From Puffinus mauretanicus (Eukaryota > Chordata > Aves > Procellariiformes > Procellariidae), in contig JAJKFH010001792.1 in assembly GCA_023333565.1 (NCBI GenBank), positions 124,001-188,000 on the forward strand: a stretch of 64,000 nucleotides of DNA. Direction: 5' to 3'. The position numbers were made by a program, and so were the translations under genes. Positions 23,059 to 35,328 of this stretch are shown piece by piece (positions within the stretch are counted from its first letter, which is position 1; the number at the start of each line of letters is the position of its first letter). Below the pieces are notes generated by a model. It ran no database searches. It was not told where the DNA came from and saw nothing but the letters and a program-made list of their open reading frames with translations.

Positions 23059-24098
23059 ATATTGCAAAATTCCAAGTTCTTACAAACTAAGTTCCAGGTT
23101 GTCTTAAAGCTTAAATTATTATCATAACTTTGGACAGTCTTTAAAACTTAAACTATCGCACTTTCTACAACTTGGATAGAATTCCAAAACTCCCTACTGT
23201 TCCATGGAAGTCTCTGTGGTGTGAATCCAGCCAACAGGAAAAGCTGGGATATCACTCTTATTTGATCTCAACTAATACCATCAGCTCTTTGAGAAAAGTG
23301 ATCAGATGGTTGTTTGATAAATAGCCTTTCTACAAAACAAAAAGGAGTGACCAAGTGTGTTTGAATGGAAGATAAATTCCATTTAGACAGTGATGTGCCA
23401 GACTGTACGGTGTCTGCCTAAGAACAGCTAGGTTTCATGAGAAGAAGTTCACCTTTCTGGAATGTAGAGCAGCCCACAGTTTTCATCCTTCATGCCAAAG
23501 AAAATGGTTGAGCACTAGTTAGGTATTGGGCTAAGTAGCTGTCTCAAGACCTAGCCTGGAGATCTGCATTCCTATAAGAACAAACCTGAAAGTATTGCAA
23601 AACAGCATTGTTTCATAACCTCAGTGACAGCTGAGGTAGTGGGGAGATATTGCATGTCTATTATTTCTTTTCCTGTGAAGTATAGAAACTTAATGTCCAA
23701 AACCGTCTGTCATATAAAAGATCTGATAGTCAGCACCCACCTGTAAGGAGAAGAAAATGTTATTCCTTGAGATTTTATAATCAGGGTGTAAAATACTGTT
23801 GGCAAGGTCAGTTTTTGTCCAGCTTCAGAAATCTTCAGAAAAAAACATTCATATTGGAGCTGGCTGTCCAAACTTACTTTATGATGAATAAGGGAAAATG
23901 GGAATATTTAGGAGAAATTCGTATTAGCCCAATGAATTCTGCCTCGAAATATCCTCCCCACCCACTATAACAGAAACTGAGGTCACTGGCTCAGATATGA
24001 ACATTTGCATTGTTAGACTGGTTAAGCATCTCAAGTTAAGTGAGATGAAACTCTCGCAGAGACATCACTGGGACTAAGTCAACCCAACTTTAGTCCAC
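23059..24098. other. Non-coding stretch with a possible old repeat fragment
   Basis: No gene. At 24033-24050 the minus strand reads a version of 'ttcatctcacttaactt', one of four related phrases in the window that hint at an unnamed old repeat. Confidence 0.45.
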
Positions 24099-25174
24099 TG
24101 TAGTAGGTGAAACTTGGCTAGCTACCAGGTGCCCAACAAGCTGTTCTATCACTCCCCCTCCTCAGCAGGACAGGAGGAGGAAATACAATAGAAAAGCTTG
24201 TAGGTCAAGATAAGGACAGGGAGATTACTCGCTAGTTACTGTCATGGGTAAAACAGACAACTTTGGTAAGATTGATTTAATTTATTGCCAATTAATCACA
24301 GAGTAGAATAGTGAGAAATAAAAACAAAACTAAAACCACCTTTCCCCCACTTTCCCACGTCTTCCTGTGCTCATCTTCTATTCCTGACTCTTCTGCCTTC
24401 TCTCCCCTGAGCAGCGCAGAGCAGATGGGGAATGCTGGTTGCGATCAGTTCATAACATTTTGTCTCTGCCCCTCCTTCCTCCTCATGCTGTTCCCTTGCT
24501 CCAGCATGGGGTCTCTGCCTCGGGAGACAGTCCTTCACAAACTTCTCCAACATGGGTCCTTCCCATAGGCTGCAGTTCTTCAGGAACGGCTCCAGCAGGG
24601 GTCTTTTTCCATGGGATATAGTCCTTCAGGAACAGACTGATCCAGCTTGGCTCCCCCATGGTCTGCAGGTCCTGCCAGAAAACCTGCTCCTGCATGGAGC
24701 TCCTTTCCACGGCTGCAGCTTCCTTCAGGGCATATCCACCTGCTGTGACATGGAGTCTTTCATGGGCTAAAGCGTGGATATCTGCTCCACTGTGGCCTCC
24801 ATGGGCTGCAGCAACACAACCTGCATCACCATGGTCTTCTCCATGGACTGCAGAGAAATCTCTTCTCTGGCACCTGGAGCACCTCCTCCCCATCCTTCTT
24901 CACTGGCCTTGGTGTCTGCAGGGCTGTTTCTCCCACATTTTTCTCACTCCCATCTCACAGCCACTGCACAACATTTTTTTACCCTTTCTTAAATATGTTA
25001 TCACAGAGGTACCACCAGCGTCACTGATGGGCTCAGCTTTGGGCAGTGGCAGGTCCATTTTGGAGCTGGCTGAAACTGTCTCTGTCTGACATGAGGGTAG
25101 CTCCTGGTGTCTTCTCACAGAGGCCACCCCTGCAGCCCCCCTCACTCCCACCCTACTACCGAAACCTTGCCACG
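24099..25174 (-). mobile_element. Solo LTR of an endogenous retrovirus, first copy
   Basis: This segment aligns along its whole length with 37539-38650. Shared landmarks on the + strand include 'gataaggacagggagat' (24211), 'aaaacagaca' (24250), 'gagaaataaaa' (24313), many 'tgctccag..tgg' units, and the end 'gaaaccttgccacg' at 25174. On the minus strand the element would start TGTCAAGG-like and end CA-like. An AATAAA on the minus strand (24281-24286) is a plausible polyadenylation signal. This copy is more diverged than the 37.5 kb one and neither terminal dinucleotide is intact. No target duplication is evident and no gag/pol flanks it. The class (ERVL- or ERVK-like) is not certain. Confidence 0.78.
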
Positions 25175-25391
25175 TAAACCCAATACATCCACTAAAATTA
25201 AACACCTCGTCTAACAGTCATCGAGCCTCCCTCTATAAATCATCCATAGTCCATTCACCCTGTCCCAAAATAGGCACCCAAGAGAGCTGAATCACCTTCT
25301 GAAGGAACCAGTCTTTCTCCATTACCTGTCAAAAAAGCCTAGATGACTGATTTAGACTCACCTTCTTGATATTTGTAAGTTAGGTGAGATG
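25175..25391. other. Short unannotated gap with possible old repeat phrase
   Basis: Between the LTR and the CR1 tail. The plus-strand 'aagttaggtgagatgaat' (25377-25394) is the reverse of the phrase seen at 30131, and it directly abuts the CR1 tail. Confidence 0.4.
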
Positions 25392-25513
25392 AATCATAGA
25401 GTCATAGAATCATAGAATCATAGAATCGTTTAGGTTGGAAAAGACCTTTAAGATCAGCAATTCCAATCGTTAACCTAGCACTGCCAAGTCCACCACTAAA
25501 CCATGTCCCTAAA
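25392..25513 (-). mobile_element. CR1 LINE 3' end, 5' truncated
   Basis: Plus-strand 'atcatagaatcatagaatc' repeats (25393-25427) are followed by 'taggttggaaaagacc', 'ccaagtccaccactaaacc' and 'atgtccctaa', the same 3' untranslated region as the 42.8 kb copy. Only about 120 bp remains. Confidence 0.92.
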
Positions 25514-28500
25514 TGGTTCCAACTCCAGAGATCAAAACCCAAGGACTGTTTGCTGACATCATATAGATACTGTGCTGGTCAACCAATTCTGAAAAAGCAC
25601 AATTATGAATTCTTTTTTTATTATTATTATTATTACTTTTGTTGAAGGAACCAACCCAATAGGTTCTGTGTTATGACTAAGATTTTCATAACTGTATAAG
25701 GAACCTTGGAACCAATCCAATCTGAGTATCTGCTTTCTGTGTTCGGGTTTGAAGATAATAGTTTCTATTTTAAAACTGAAATTGGAACCTACAAGTAACC
25801 AGATTCCTATGCTACATAATATACTTAATCAGGTACACTTGTTTCTCCTACTAGAAATCTTGCACCCATTCAGATGGGTGGTCAGATCTAGGAAGGAAAT
25901 ATGTTTAAATTTTGTTTGAATGTGATTTAAAAATAAATAAATGAAAAAGGAACAATTTTTATGACGGGGAGATGGACTCATAAGGAGCAAAATGTTTTAT
26001 TTTAATAACCCTGAAGGACTATAGTTAAACTTAGAATAAACTTTTATTTAATTACAAGTTTTTAAAAATAGAAATTCAGAGTATCTTATCTCAAAAGAAG
26101 TTGAAATGGAGTATTTTGAGTTTACCAGGACATTCCATTCTTTTCTTGTGTGTTTTGGGCAGACTAGAATGAGTTGAAATCAGAATGTTTCCACCACACG
26201 TTCTATTCTCAACAACTCAGCATTTTCGGAAGGAAAATATGTTTGCACTGGAAATTTTCCAGACAGCTTTCTCTTGATTTTTTAAGTTGATGCTCTTATT
26301 CCTTAGGCTTCTGGACAGAAACTCTCAGCGTGGTGTCATGATCCAAACTGCTCATGAAACCCCCTCCAATTCCAAACAATGTAACTTCAGAGAATTTCCG
26401 AATCGAGCGTTATGCCTGTGCTCATGCAGTGTATACCTGTGGCTTTTTTTCAATGAGCTTGTTTGCTCCCGCTAAGTCGTAAAAGCCCCAGAGCAGTTTG
26501 GGAGCCTGCAAGCGTTGCAATGTACCTGCTTTTTCAGCCCTGTTTGCTGACATAAGTCCACCGCACAGGTGGGAGCGTGAGTCTAAGGAGTGTAGGATGC
26601 CATGAGCTTCCCTGATGTTTCGTAATTAAACACCTGTGCTAAATAGCTCTTTGCCGAGCCACTGTGAAAATCCGTGGAGTGCTCAACAGTCCTGAACGTT
26701 TTCCATCTCTCACTTGGGCAGGTGGTCTCACGTTTGAACTCTGCTATTCATATAACACCAAAGATAGAGATGTGATTTCAAGACCTCTTCAAGGCCTTTA
26801 TTTTGTTTTGTTGCTGCTGTTATTTTTAATCCTGAACTTCCTTATATAGCATTCCTGGAGTATCTTTATAGTCTGTGTATTTACAGTCATGTGTACAGTT
26901 GGTAAAACTATACAGATGGCTATATGGATTAAGAGCCTAGAAAAGTTATATACCACAAAATTATTTCATGTTAGCAGAGGGAAACCACTTAAATAAATGT
27001 ATCTGTGGGAAAAGAGGCTAATCATAGAATTTCCTGTAGTCTTAGAGCCTGTCTCTAGAGTCTTTTCGTAAACATGGAGTTCTTCAAGATCTCATAACTC
27101 TCTACTGGGAACAAAGGCTATGTCTATACCAACAAACAAATCAAAGCCAGAGCATGTTCTCAACCTCCATCCCCCAATTATCCAGAATATGTAATTGTTC
27201 ACATGCTTCCTGTACGGTTTTGGCTTGCACTGGCTAGCACTCTCCTAGACTATGCCTGGGCATGGCCCAGGGGATTTGCACATGCTATGGACTGCTCCCA
27301 ACAGGCAGTTTGGACACTGCCATCCTGTCTGGAGGGAAAGGGAATTTAGGCATGTGTCTACAAGCCAGGCTGTTCCCCTTACCTGCAGGATGGGACTGAC
27401 CTCTAAATGATCCATGACTTGTTTTATTCAATCATATGCACATAACCAACAGTTCAAAAACAAACCTCCTGGTAAAATAGTGCTAATGAGCTTGGACCTG
27501 ACTCTTTCTGCTGAGGTGTACCTCATACAACTAGGTGACCATAAACTGATTCATGATGGCTTAAAGCAGAAGGCAGCAGTGAGTCAGGTCACGTGGCACA
27601 GCAAGGGAGTGTGACCATCACCTCTGCCACAGCATGAGACGTGGGTCAGGGGAGGCTCCTCTGACCTGAGTGCTAAGGTGGGAGGCAAAGAGAAAGCCAG
27701 GGGACCACCACTTCATTCTTCATACAAGGTCCACCTCTAAGGCTACTGACCCAGCCTTCAGCCCAGTTAACCTCTTTGTTCTTGGAGTCATAAGGACCAT
27801 AATAATGGACAAAATAACACTAGTTCTTAAAATTCCTTCAGCTACCCTCATGCTGAGCCAAGTATCCTGTGTTTAAAGAAATCAGAACTTGTGTTTTGTT
27901 TCATCCTAAATATTTGTTCCAGCGAGGTCTTCAGATCCTTTCTAAAAAGACCAACCAAGGCAAATTTTTGCTTAAAAGCAGTGTGGAATCGAAGTGTATG
28001 TGAGGTATCTTATTAGCTTTGAGTTTATTCTCAATTCAGTCACAGGAAATATCCACTTTCCTGAAGAAGCAGCAGTTGTCATATTTTGATGCTGTAGTGT
28101 GTGTAATATCAATCTCATGTTTATTTATGCATGTAAAGTTTTATTATTTACATTTAAATATTTATAACATTTCTGCATAAGCAGCCAAAAAAGTTCATCT
28201 CTGCCCTTTAGGAAATAAGCAATTTCATTTTACTAGGTAGATTTTTTTTCTATATAAATAATTGACACATTGATTTCTCCCTCTGTCTTTACGCTATTTA
28301 TATTATTTCTTAAATGCAAGACGGTTATAGAACTAACAGACTGACTGGGCTGGTTTTATTGCCTATCAAATCCAAACAGACTGATATATCACATGAAGGA
28401 TCTGGAAAAGCGAGTGATGATAAAACACTAAAAAACAGGAATGTATTCATTAGAATTCAGATATGGAAGCCTATGCTAATTACATTGCTACATTGAAAAA

Positions 28501-31500
28501 CTATTTGTTTCTTCCTGGAAATAACTTTATGTATTTTTTTTTTCCTTGAGATTAGCTGTACTGTGTAGCTGTATAGCAACAGATATAGTTGCTGTTGTTC
28601 TTTCTTTCAGTAGTGCTATCCATAAAATGATTTTGTGAAAATCAGGGAGTTTTAACAGGACTCCAGGAAGCCTTGATGGTTTTATGGGAGGTTGTACTTG
28701 GAACAAGTTTTCTTCTGTCAGTAACTCAGACCAGTTGTGTCTGTTTCTGAGGGTGAGGAGAGCATCTTTTTCATTGTCTCCTTCCTCCTTCACTAACTAC
28801 TCTGGACAAGTTAACACTGGCTTTAAAATCTTGTCTTCATGAGTGCTGCTGAAAAAAAACCCCTCACTTCTGTCATAACAATGAGAGAAAAAAAATCAGT
28901 ATCCACTGACATTTTAAAAAATAGAAATAGAAGGGGAAAGCAGATGCACAATTTGTGGAAGAATAATAGAGCAGGTGAAATTCCTTGCTCATTTAATACT
29001 ACCTTAACACAATGATTCAATGACCAGTGGAGTTAACGTTTTTCTTTTTTTTTTTTAAAAAACTTTCACTTAAGTCAATGCAATCCCAGACAAGAAGAAA
29101 GTAATTGGTCTGTAAGAGTTTTAAGAGTTAATTTAAGAGTTCAATCCCGCCACCAAACAGAGCCTACCAAATGGCATCACAGGTATGTCAGGCATTTTTA
29201 CCAGTTGCACCCTTGTGCAAGACTGTGGTCAAAGAAATAGAAAGAGAAAATCTCTTGTCTCAATCAATTGTGTTTGCAACCCAAGCAATCAAGACAGTTG
29301 AAAAGAAAACAAGATAGCCAAGTGGCTTATCCAAGGAGTCAGGTAAATTGCAAAGCCAAGTACAATGTCCAGGCTCTGTGCTCTAAACAAATTAGCTATT
29401 CTCAAGTCCTGTTCCATTAACCCACTGTTAAACAAAAGGAAAACACAGTACTCTTTCTTTTAGTCATCATTCATAGTTTATCTTACTTTGACTGCTTCTC
29501 ATACATTTTCCTATTGTGCATTTTTCCCACGTGGAAGCAAATGATGAGATTGTCTGTTCTTGCTTCTGAGCTAGGAACACAGTCCTTAAAATCACACCCA
29601 ACTCACCACATAATCTACTTCATAAATTTCCTTTACAGGTGTTAGGGAACCAGCGCCTAGGGGTAGCTTTCCATTGTTTCTCCTGGATCTATTAAAATCA
29701 TTTCACACAATTTCAGTTTGTTATTTTCATTTTTAAGGTTTCATTCTGTTTCCTTACAGGTTTGGGGATGAATATTCTCCTTTTGCTTAATTTCAAAACC
29801 AGAAGATTACTTGGAATTTCAAAAACTGCTCCAACGTGAATGTTGCCAGCTTTGCGACCTGCTTAAGTAACCCAAGGGAAAAAGGAGCAGAGGAAAAGAA
29901 AGGGAAAAGGCATAACTAATAGTTTAAATTGTACCTTAGGAAGAAGCTATATTGAAATAGCTTTATTAAGGTTGAAAGTCAGGCATGACAGTTGGATCAC
30001 TTCTGCCAAAATGTGGATGTTTCCATTGTTTTTTTCTAATCACTGCTGACCCTGACACACAAAAATAAAGAGTTAGTTTTGAAATTTGTAACATTTAATT
30101 TGAAATTCAGAGTGAACTCCATTATTATTGGGATTCATCTCACCTACTTTAAGCATCTGGAAGTTAGATACCTACACCAAAAGTAGTCAGACCAGGCTTC
30201 TTTTACAAACAGTGGAGATGAATAGGCGTTTTCAGAGAGCAGTTCATCTCCTCCTAGGGTCTAAAAGTTGGGAAAAGAATCTGGCTTTGGATGCACATAT
30301 TTTTCTCCATTGACTATCAAAGGAAGTTACTGCATCACCCAGCTCTGGACTCAGATGATTAGCTTACAGATGGCAGGTGAGAGAAATGTTTTCTGTGACT
30401 TGCATGTATTACAAGTATTGCACAAAATGAGGGAACAGTTTCTCCTAAATGTGGCAGAAGCCAGATTTTTAAAGATTATAGATGGTTCCAGGTTTTTCCA
30501 TTTTTAGGTTTTAGAGTAGAAGATTTACAAGGCTTCTGATATTGCATTTTTAGGCTGTTCCTTTTCTTTCAAACCGTAGTATCAGATTCAAATATATGAA
30601 CTAACTAGACCATAAACTCCTTTCCTCTGAAAGCTCTAGATGCATAGTTGATGATTGCCATAATCATCAATAGGTCTCTTTCTGCTAGAATAAATTTCAC
30701 CTAAAAAGAAATATTTTGGTGGAGGGCAGAGGATTGCATTGATTCAAATTTTCAACCAAAAAAACAGTACAAATGAGGGAGGCTTGGAAATATCAAAAGA
30801 AGCTGTAGACAGATTATTTAAGGAATTTAAGTGGTTTAAGACGACTGAAAGCACTATAGGTTATGTGCTTTCTTAAAGAACAAAACTGTCCTGTAGATCC
30901 TCACTTTCAATGTACTGTATGCAACTGATGTCAACATTCATAATGCTGTTAGCCCCAAGGAAATGTCCTTACTAGTAGGTTCACTTGCAAGAACTGTGAG
31001 ACCGATGCTGTAAGTGGCTTGCATGAATACCGTGGGACCTGCGTCTAAAGAGAAAGGAGAAACATTCATTAGTTAAGAAATAGCTTGGCTTCTTTTTCGT
31101 CTTTTTCATCTCTTACCACTGCTCTGCTACTGCTTTTGGTCTATATAATCAGCTAATGAGATTTCCACTTCTTCAGGCAATGAGGCAAGTTGTGCTTGAA
31201 GAAAAGTTGTGCCTAGATTCATTGCAATGCATTCATATACTATTAAGAAATATTTTACAGAGCAGTGCATTTAAACAAATATTAAATTCACACAATTGTT
31301 AATCAGTGTGCCATCTGGAAACATTTGAAAGTTTAGACTCTTAATTGCCTGAATCTCATAAATGTTCAAAATTGTTGCATACTACAGGCTATATTGCATT
31401 TAGGACTTTTTTACTGTATAAATACATGTAATTAAAATGTGAGATAGGAACACTTTCCAGCAGCTGTTGTGAGAGCTGTAACCATCTTCCCTATTAATCT

Positions 31501-34500
31501 TCAGGGATTTGAAATATGTGTTGCTGAGCACCAGGGTCAACGACATGCCGTTACATTTGAATCCCACCATTTGACAAAGCATTGCATTCTGTTTCTAAAT
31601 TCTTTCATGTGACTGACAGCTACATCCATTTCTTCCCGAGGCCACTCTTTAAATTCCTTTGTACTTGTAGAAGCAAGTTTGCTGGCTCAAGAATTTTGTC
31701 TTAACTCTGCCTCTAAGACTTGTCAACGGCAAATTAGGACAAGAAATTCTAATTTATGTTTCAAAGGCACCTATGGTAGTAAGAGAAACTATTTTTATTT
31801 ACATTTTCTTCCTCAAAAGTGTCAAATCAAAGGCTCTATAATTACTATATATTTTCAGGAGATGTCATATTATATTGACTTCAGGGGGCAAGTGGTAGAG
31901 AGGGTTAATCTGAGTAAAGTCAGTGAAATGCACAAAGGATTTCTATTCATGGTAAATGTTGCTTAGAGAATTAACTATCCCGGTAAGAAAACAGAAATAT
32001 TTAGGCTATCAGCTGCTCTAGTCCAAGATGTTTGAATACAGCGATAAAAGACGCTTCTGGGGTAGGGCAACTTCTTCATGCCCATAGGTCAGTGGAAGAG
32101 TGTCTCTTATCATACGCCCTTAATGGTTTTGACCAAGGTAGTGAAAAGGTTTTCAGTGATGGTGCATCTACTGTTTTTCAGCAGACATGTACAATAATCT
32201 GACATTAATGGGTAGTTTTAATAGGATCGCTCTCTTTGCTTTCTCAGGAAATTCTCCATGTCTGTTTCCTGTACTCTCTTGTTCTCCGCCATGAGTCACA
32301 GATGCTCCTTACTTGGAAAGCCCTGAGGCAATCAGCACTGACTTTGTTTATCTCTGCATTAGTTCTCAAGCTATGGCTATCAACCACCAGCACGTTTTAC
32401 AGCCAGCCAAACAGCTAACGATATATGTGATACAGGCTCCTTTCTGTTGTTTCCAGATACTAAAATATATGTTATTAAAGTGTTTTTCTGATATTGTTTA
32501 TAAATATTAAATAACTGTGATTATTACCCTAGGGAAAATACGTAGTTGTGAAGAGAAAGGAGTGATTCATGTGATCTTGAGACAGATGACCCATGTTGGT
32601 GTATGTGAAAGGAGCGACGAACATGTTGGTAGCTGATGGGAATGATTCCCTCTCAAATGTCAAGCAGGATTTTTTTTTTGTGTAGGGTTGCCAGAGGATT
32701 CAAGAAACAAATTAATGACTGAATGTCCTTGCCCTTAGTCCCATTTCTAAGAGGATCTCCATGAGGGCAAAGGAAAAGGCTGTTTGGGACAGAAACCCTA
32801 CATGTTGGGGAGATACATGACTGACAAGGATTACTGTTACATAAGAAATGTATAATTTGTCCTCTACCTTTTAGAAAACAATTAGCATGTAGTGAACCAA
32901 ATAATTCTTTTTTTTTTTCTTTTTTGCTGAGCTTATATCCCTAGCCCAAGAAATAAGCCATAAACTGGATCGACTAAGATTTGTCTTGCTGCCTATATTC
33001 CATTTCCAAAATGCTGTCTTCTCTAGTATTTTTGAATGGCAGACCCCTGAGGGACTAGACACCTCCAATAAAAAACCCTTTGCCCAATGAGGACATGGAG
33101 AACACAGCTAGATGGGACAATGGTGGACTTGCAAAATCAGCTGTTGGTATTGTGTTTTCAACCTGACAACTTTGATGGGACCCCCTCCTCTTAATCCCTT
33201 TTCTGCCCTCCTGCAGGTGTGAGGGATGGAGCAATGACCTCTTTTGCCAGAAGAGAGAAAGCAAATACTGCTTCCCCAAATTAGGATCTCACAGAACTGC
33301 TGTAAACTGAGAGCTTCAGCATTTCTTCTTTATTATCACAATCATTTGTTAAAGAGAGGAGACCTGAATGGTTCTTTTTTTTGCCTTTCCTTTTTTTTTC
33401 TTGAGCTTATCTGCTCTTGAAGGAGCACGTATTTTCTTGAGAAGAGGAAAATTTAAACATGGGAGGGCACCTGTAGCGGTTCCTATCTAGACATTATTGG
33501 AAACATGCAGAAGAGGGAGAAATAGAGCTTTAAATCTTTTTTTTTGTGACACAGCTGACGGAGCATAATGCAAGTAGGGCTTCCATACCTTTGGGTTATG
33601 AAATGAGACACACAGGGCCTGAGTTATTAGTGTTAAAGAGAAAGAAAAGTGCTGTTTTAGCACAAATGAAAAATTCCCACCAGTTGACTCATGCAGTCTT
33701 TTTTGTGAGTGCAGAACTAGATCCACAAATACAGGATAAAGAAGCAAATCTATTTAAATAGCTAGAAAGGGGGGGTTACTGTCCTTTAGACACAAATATA
33801 TCACAGTTATAATAGGGTAGGGCTCTGGAATTCAAGAATACCAGGTTTCTGTTTCAAGACACCAACCCAAGATCTGTTTTCCCTGTGTTTATTATCAAGG
33901 AGTTGATTTCGTCCTTTCTTTCCTGAATTTGGAAATATTTGTGTGTCCCAAATTCAAGGTCTGACCTATTGTCCGATGTAATTGCTTTCTACTGCTCTAT
34001 CATTTGAAAGAAAGGATGATTTCATCTGCCTAACCTTGGTTTTGAGCTCAGAAATATTTATTTTTACTGATCTCTGCTGCTGCCTTCCTATGTGACGCTC
34101 GGCAAACCATTTCACCTTTTGTTCAGTATTCCCCTGTTTCGTTCTTACAATGGTAAACTAACAGTATTAATTTCTCTGATCCATTTCAACTGTTAGCTCT
34201 TTGGTCCATTTACCTCTGTAAGACAAATGAAGACTAATAATTCTACTGAAACGTTCTGAAAAAAAGAAGAAATAGAATAAATCAAGGAGGCATGACAAAA
34301 ATGCAACAAAATCTGTTATTCTGTATGCAGTGGGACAAGTGAAGCCAAGCTAGCCATGGGTTTGTGTTTCTAACCGGTTCTTCTCACGTCCGATAATGTG
34401 CAAGCTCTGATTCAGGCTTGTGAATGGTTGCAAAATTCAGAGGTTCTCTTTCTTCTGTTGATTATCCAGTATTGTTAATGACTGAGACTACATCGAGCCT

Positions 34501-34928
34501 ACTCTATAGAGGAGGTACTAGTGATATGTCTTTCTTCTGTCTGGCCACTTAATTTTATAAAACTCAAAGGCTGTAACATCCTTGCAATCTGTACCCCATC
34601 TGTCAAATTTTGGCCGAAATTGGCCAACAGATGTTTTGCAATGCTCCTGCTTCTCTCCAGTTCCACCACATTCCTCCCGCAACATGCTTCTTTGACACAC
34701 GCACCCAATACTACGATATGCAGAAAAGATAGCAAGGCAAGGGTTTTAAAAGCCCTCTTTATTCCTCATAATAAATCCACACCTGGATATCAACATCTAT
34801 ATGCCTCAGATGAGAATATAACTTGTTCTAGGCAGAGGGGAAATCTGTGGAGGATTTGAACTGCCTGAAAGGGTATATCACAGAAATAGGGACGCGAAGC
34901 AAATGGTGGGAAAAGAAATACAGGTAGA
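25514..34928. other. Long non-coding stretch
   Basis: About 9.4 kb without a recognisable gene. It holds an (ATT)n tract at 25618-25636, a somewhat more GC-rich and CpG-containing block at about 26460-26660 of unknown meaning, a possible old repeat starting at 30131, and several A/T runs (28530-28543, 29041-29058, 32671-32680, 32909-32918, 33536-33545). Reading frames here are short and featureless. Confidence 0.55.
30131..30400 (+). repeat. Possible very old interspersed repeat, unclassified
   Basis: Begins 'ggattcatctcacctact' and continues 'agttagatacctacacc' and 'acagtggagatgaatagg'. Similar wording occurs at 15937, on the minus strand at 24033-24050, and at 25377-25394. I cannot assign a family. 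The end is uncertain. Confidence 0.3.
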
Positions 34929-35328
34929 TCAGGTTGCTCAAACTCCCATCCAACCTGACTTTGAACACTTCCAATGATGGAGCATCTACCACTTTTCTGG
35001 GCAAACCTGTTTCCGTGTCTCACCACCCTCTGTAAAAAATTTCCTCCTTATGTCCAATCTAAATCTACCCAATTTCTGTTTAAAACTGTTACTCCTTGTC
35101 CTGCCACTCCAGGCACTGATAAAAAGTCTCTCTTAATCTTTCTTATAAGCCCCCTTTATATATTGAAAGGCCCCAGTAAGGTCTCCTCAGAGCCTTCTCT
35201 TCTCCAGGCTGAACAACCCCAACTCTCTCAGCCTTTTTTCATAGCAGACGTGTTCCCGTTCCAGCAGGTCCATGTTTTTCTTGTACTGGGGACCCCAGAA
35301 CTGGATGCAGTATTCCAGGTGGGGTGTC
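34929..35328 (-). mobile_element. CR1 LINE fragment lacking its 3' tip
   Basis: On the minus strand this covers the end of ORF2 and part of the 3' untranslated region. Plus-strand landmarks are 'gggcaaacctgtttccg', 'cttatgtccaatctaaat', 'tctcttctccaggctgaac' and 'ttcttgtactggggacccc'. The last 60 or so bases and the ATTCTATGAT repeats are missing at the left edge, so the tip was lost by a later deletion or decay. It differs clearly in wording from the 42.8 kb subfamily. Confidence 0.88.

Noticed and set aside
24311..25205. Open frames of up to 143 codons at 24-25 kb
   Set aside because: They lie wholly inside the first solo LTR and mirror those in the second LTR. No retroviral protein motif is present.
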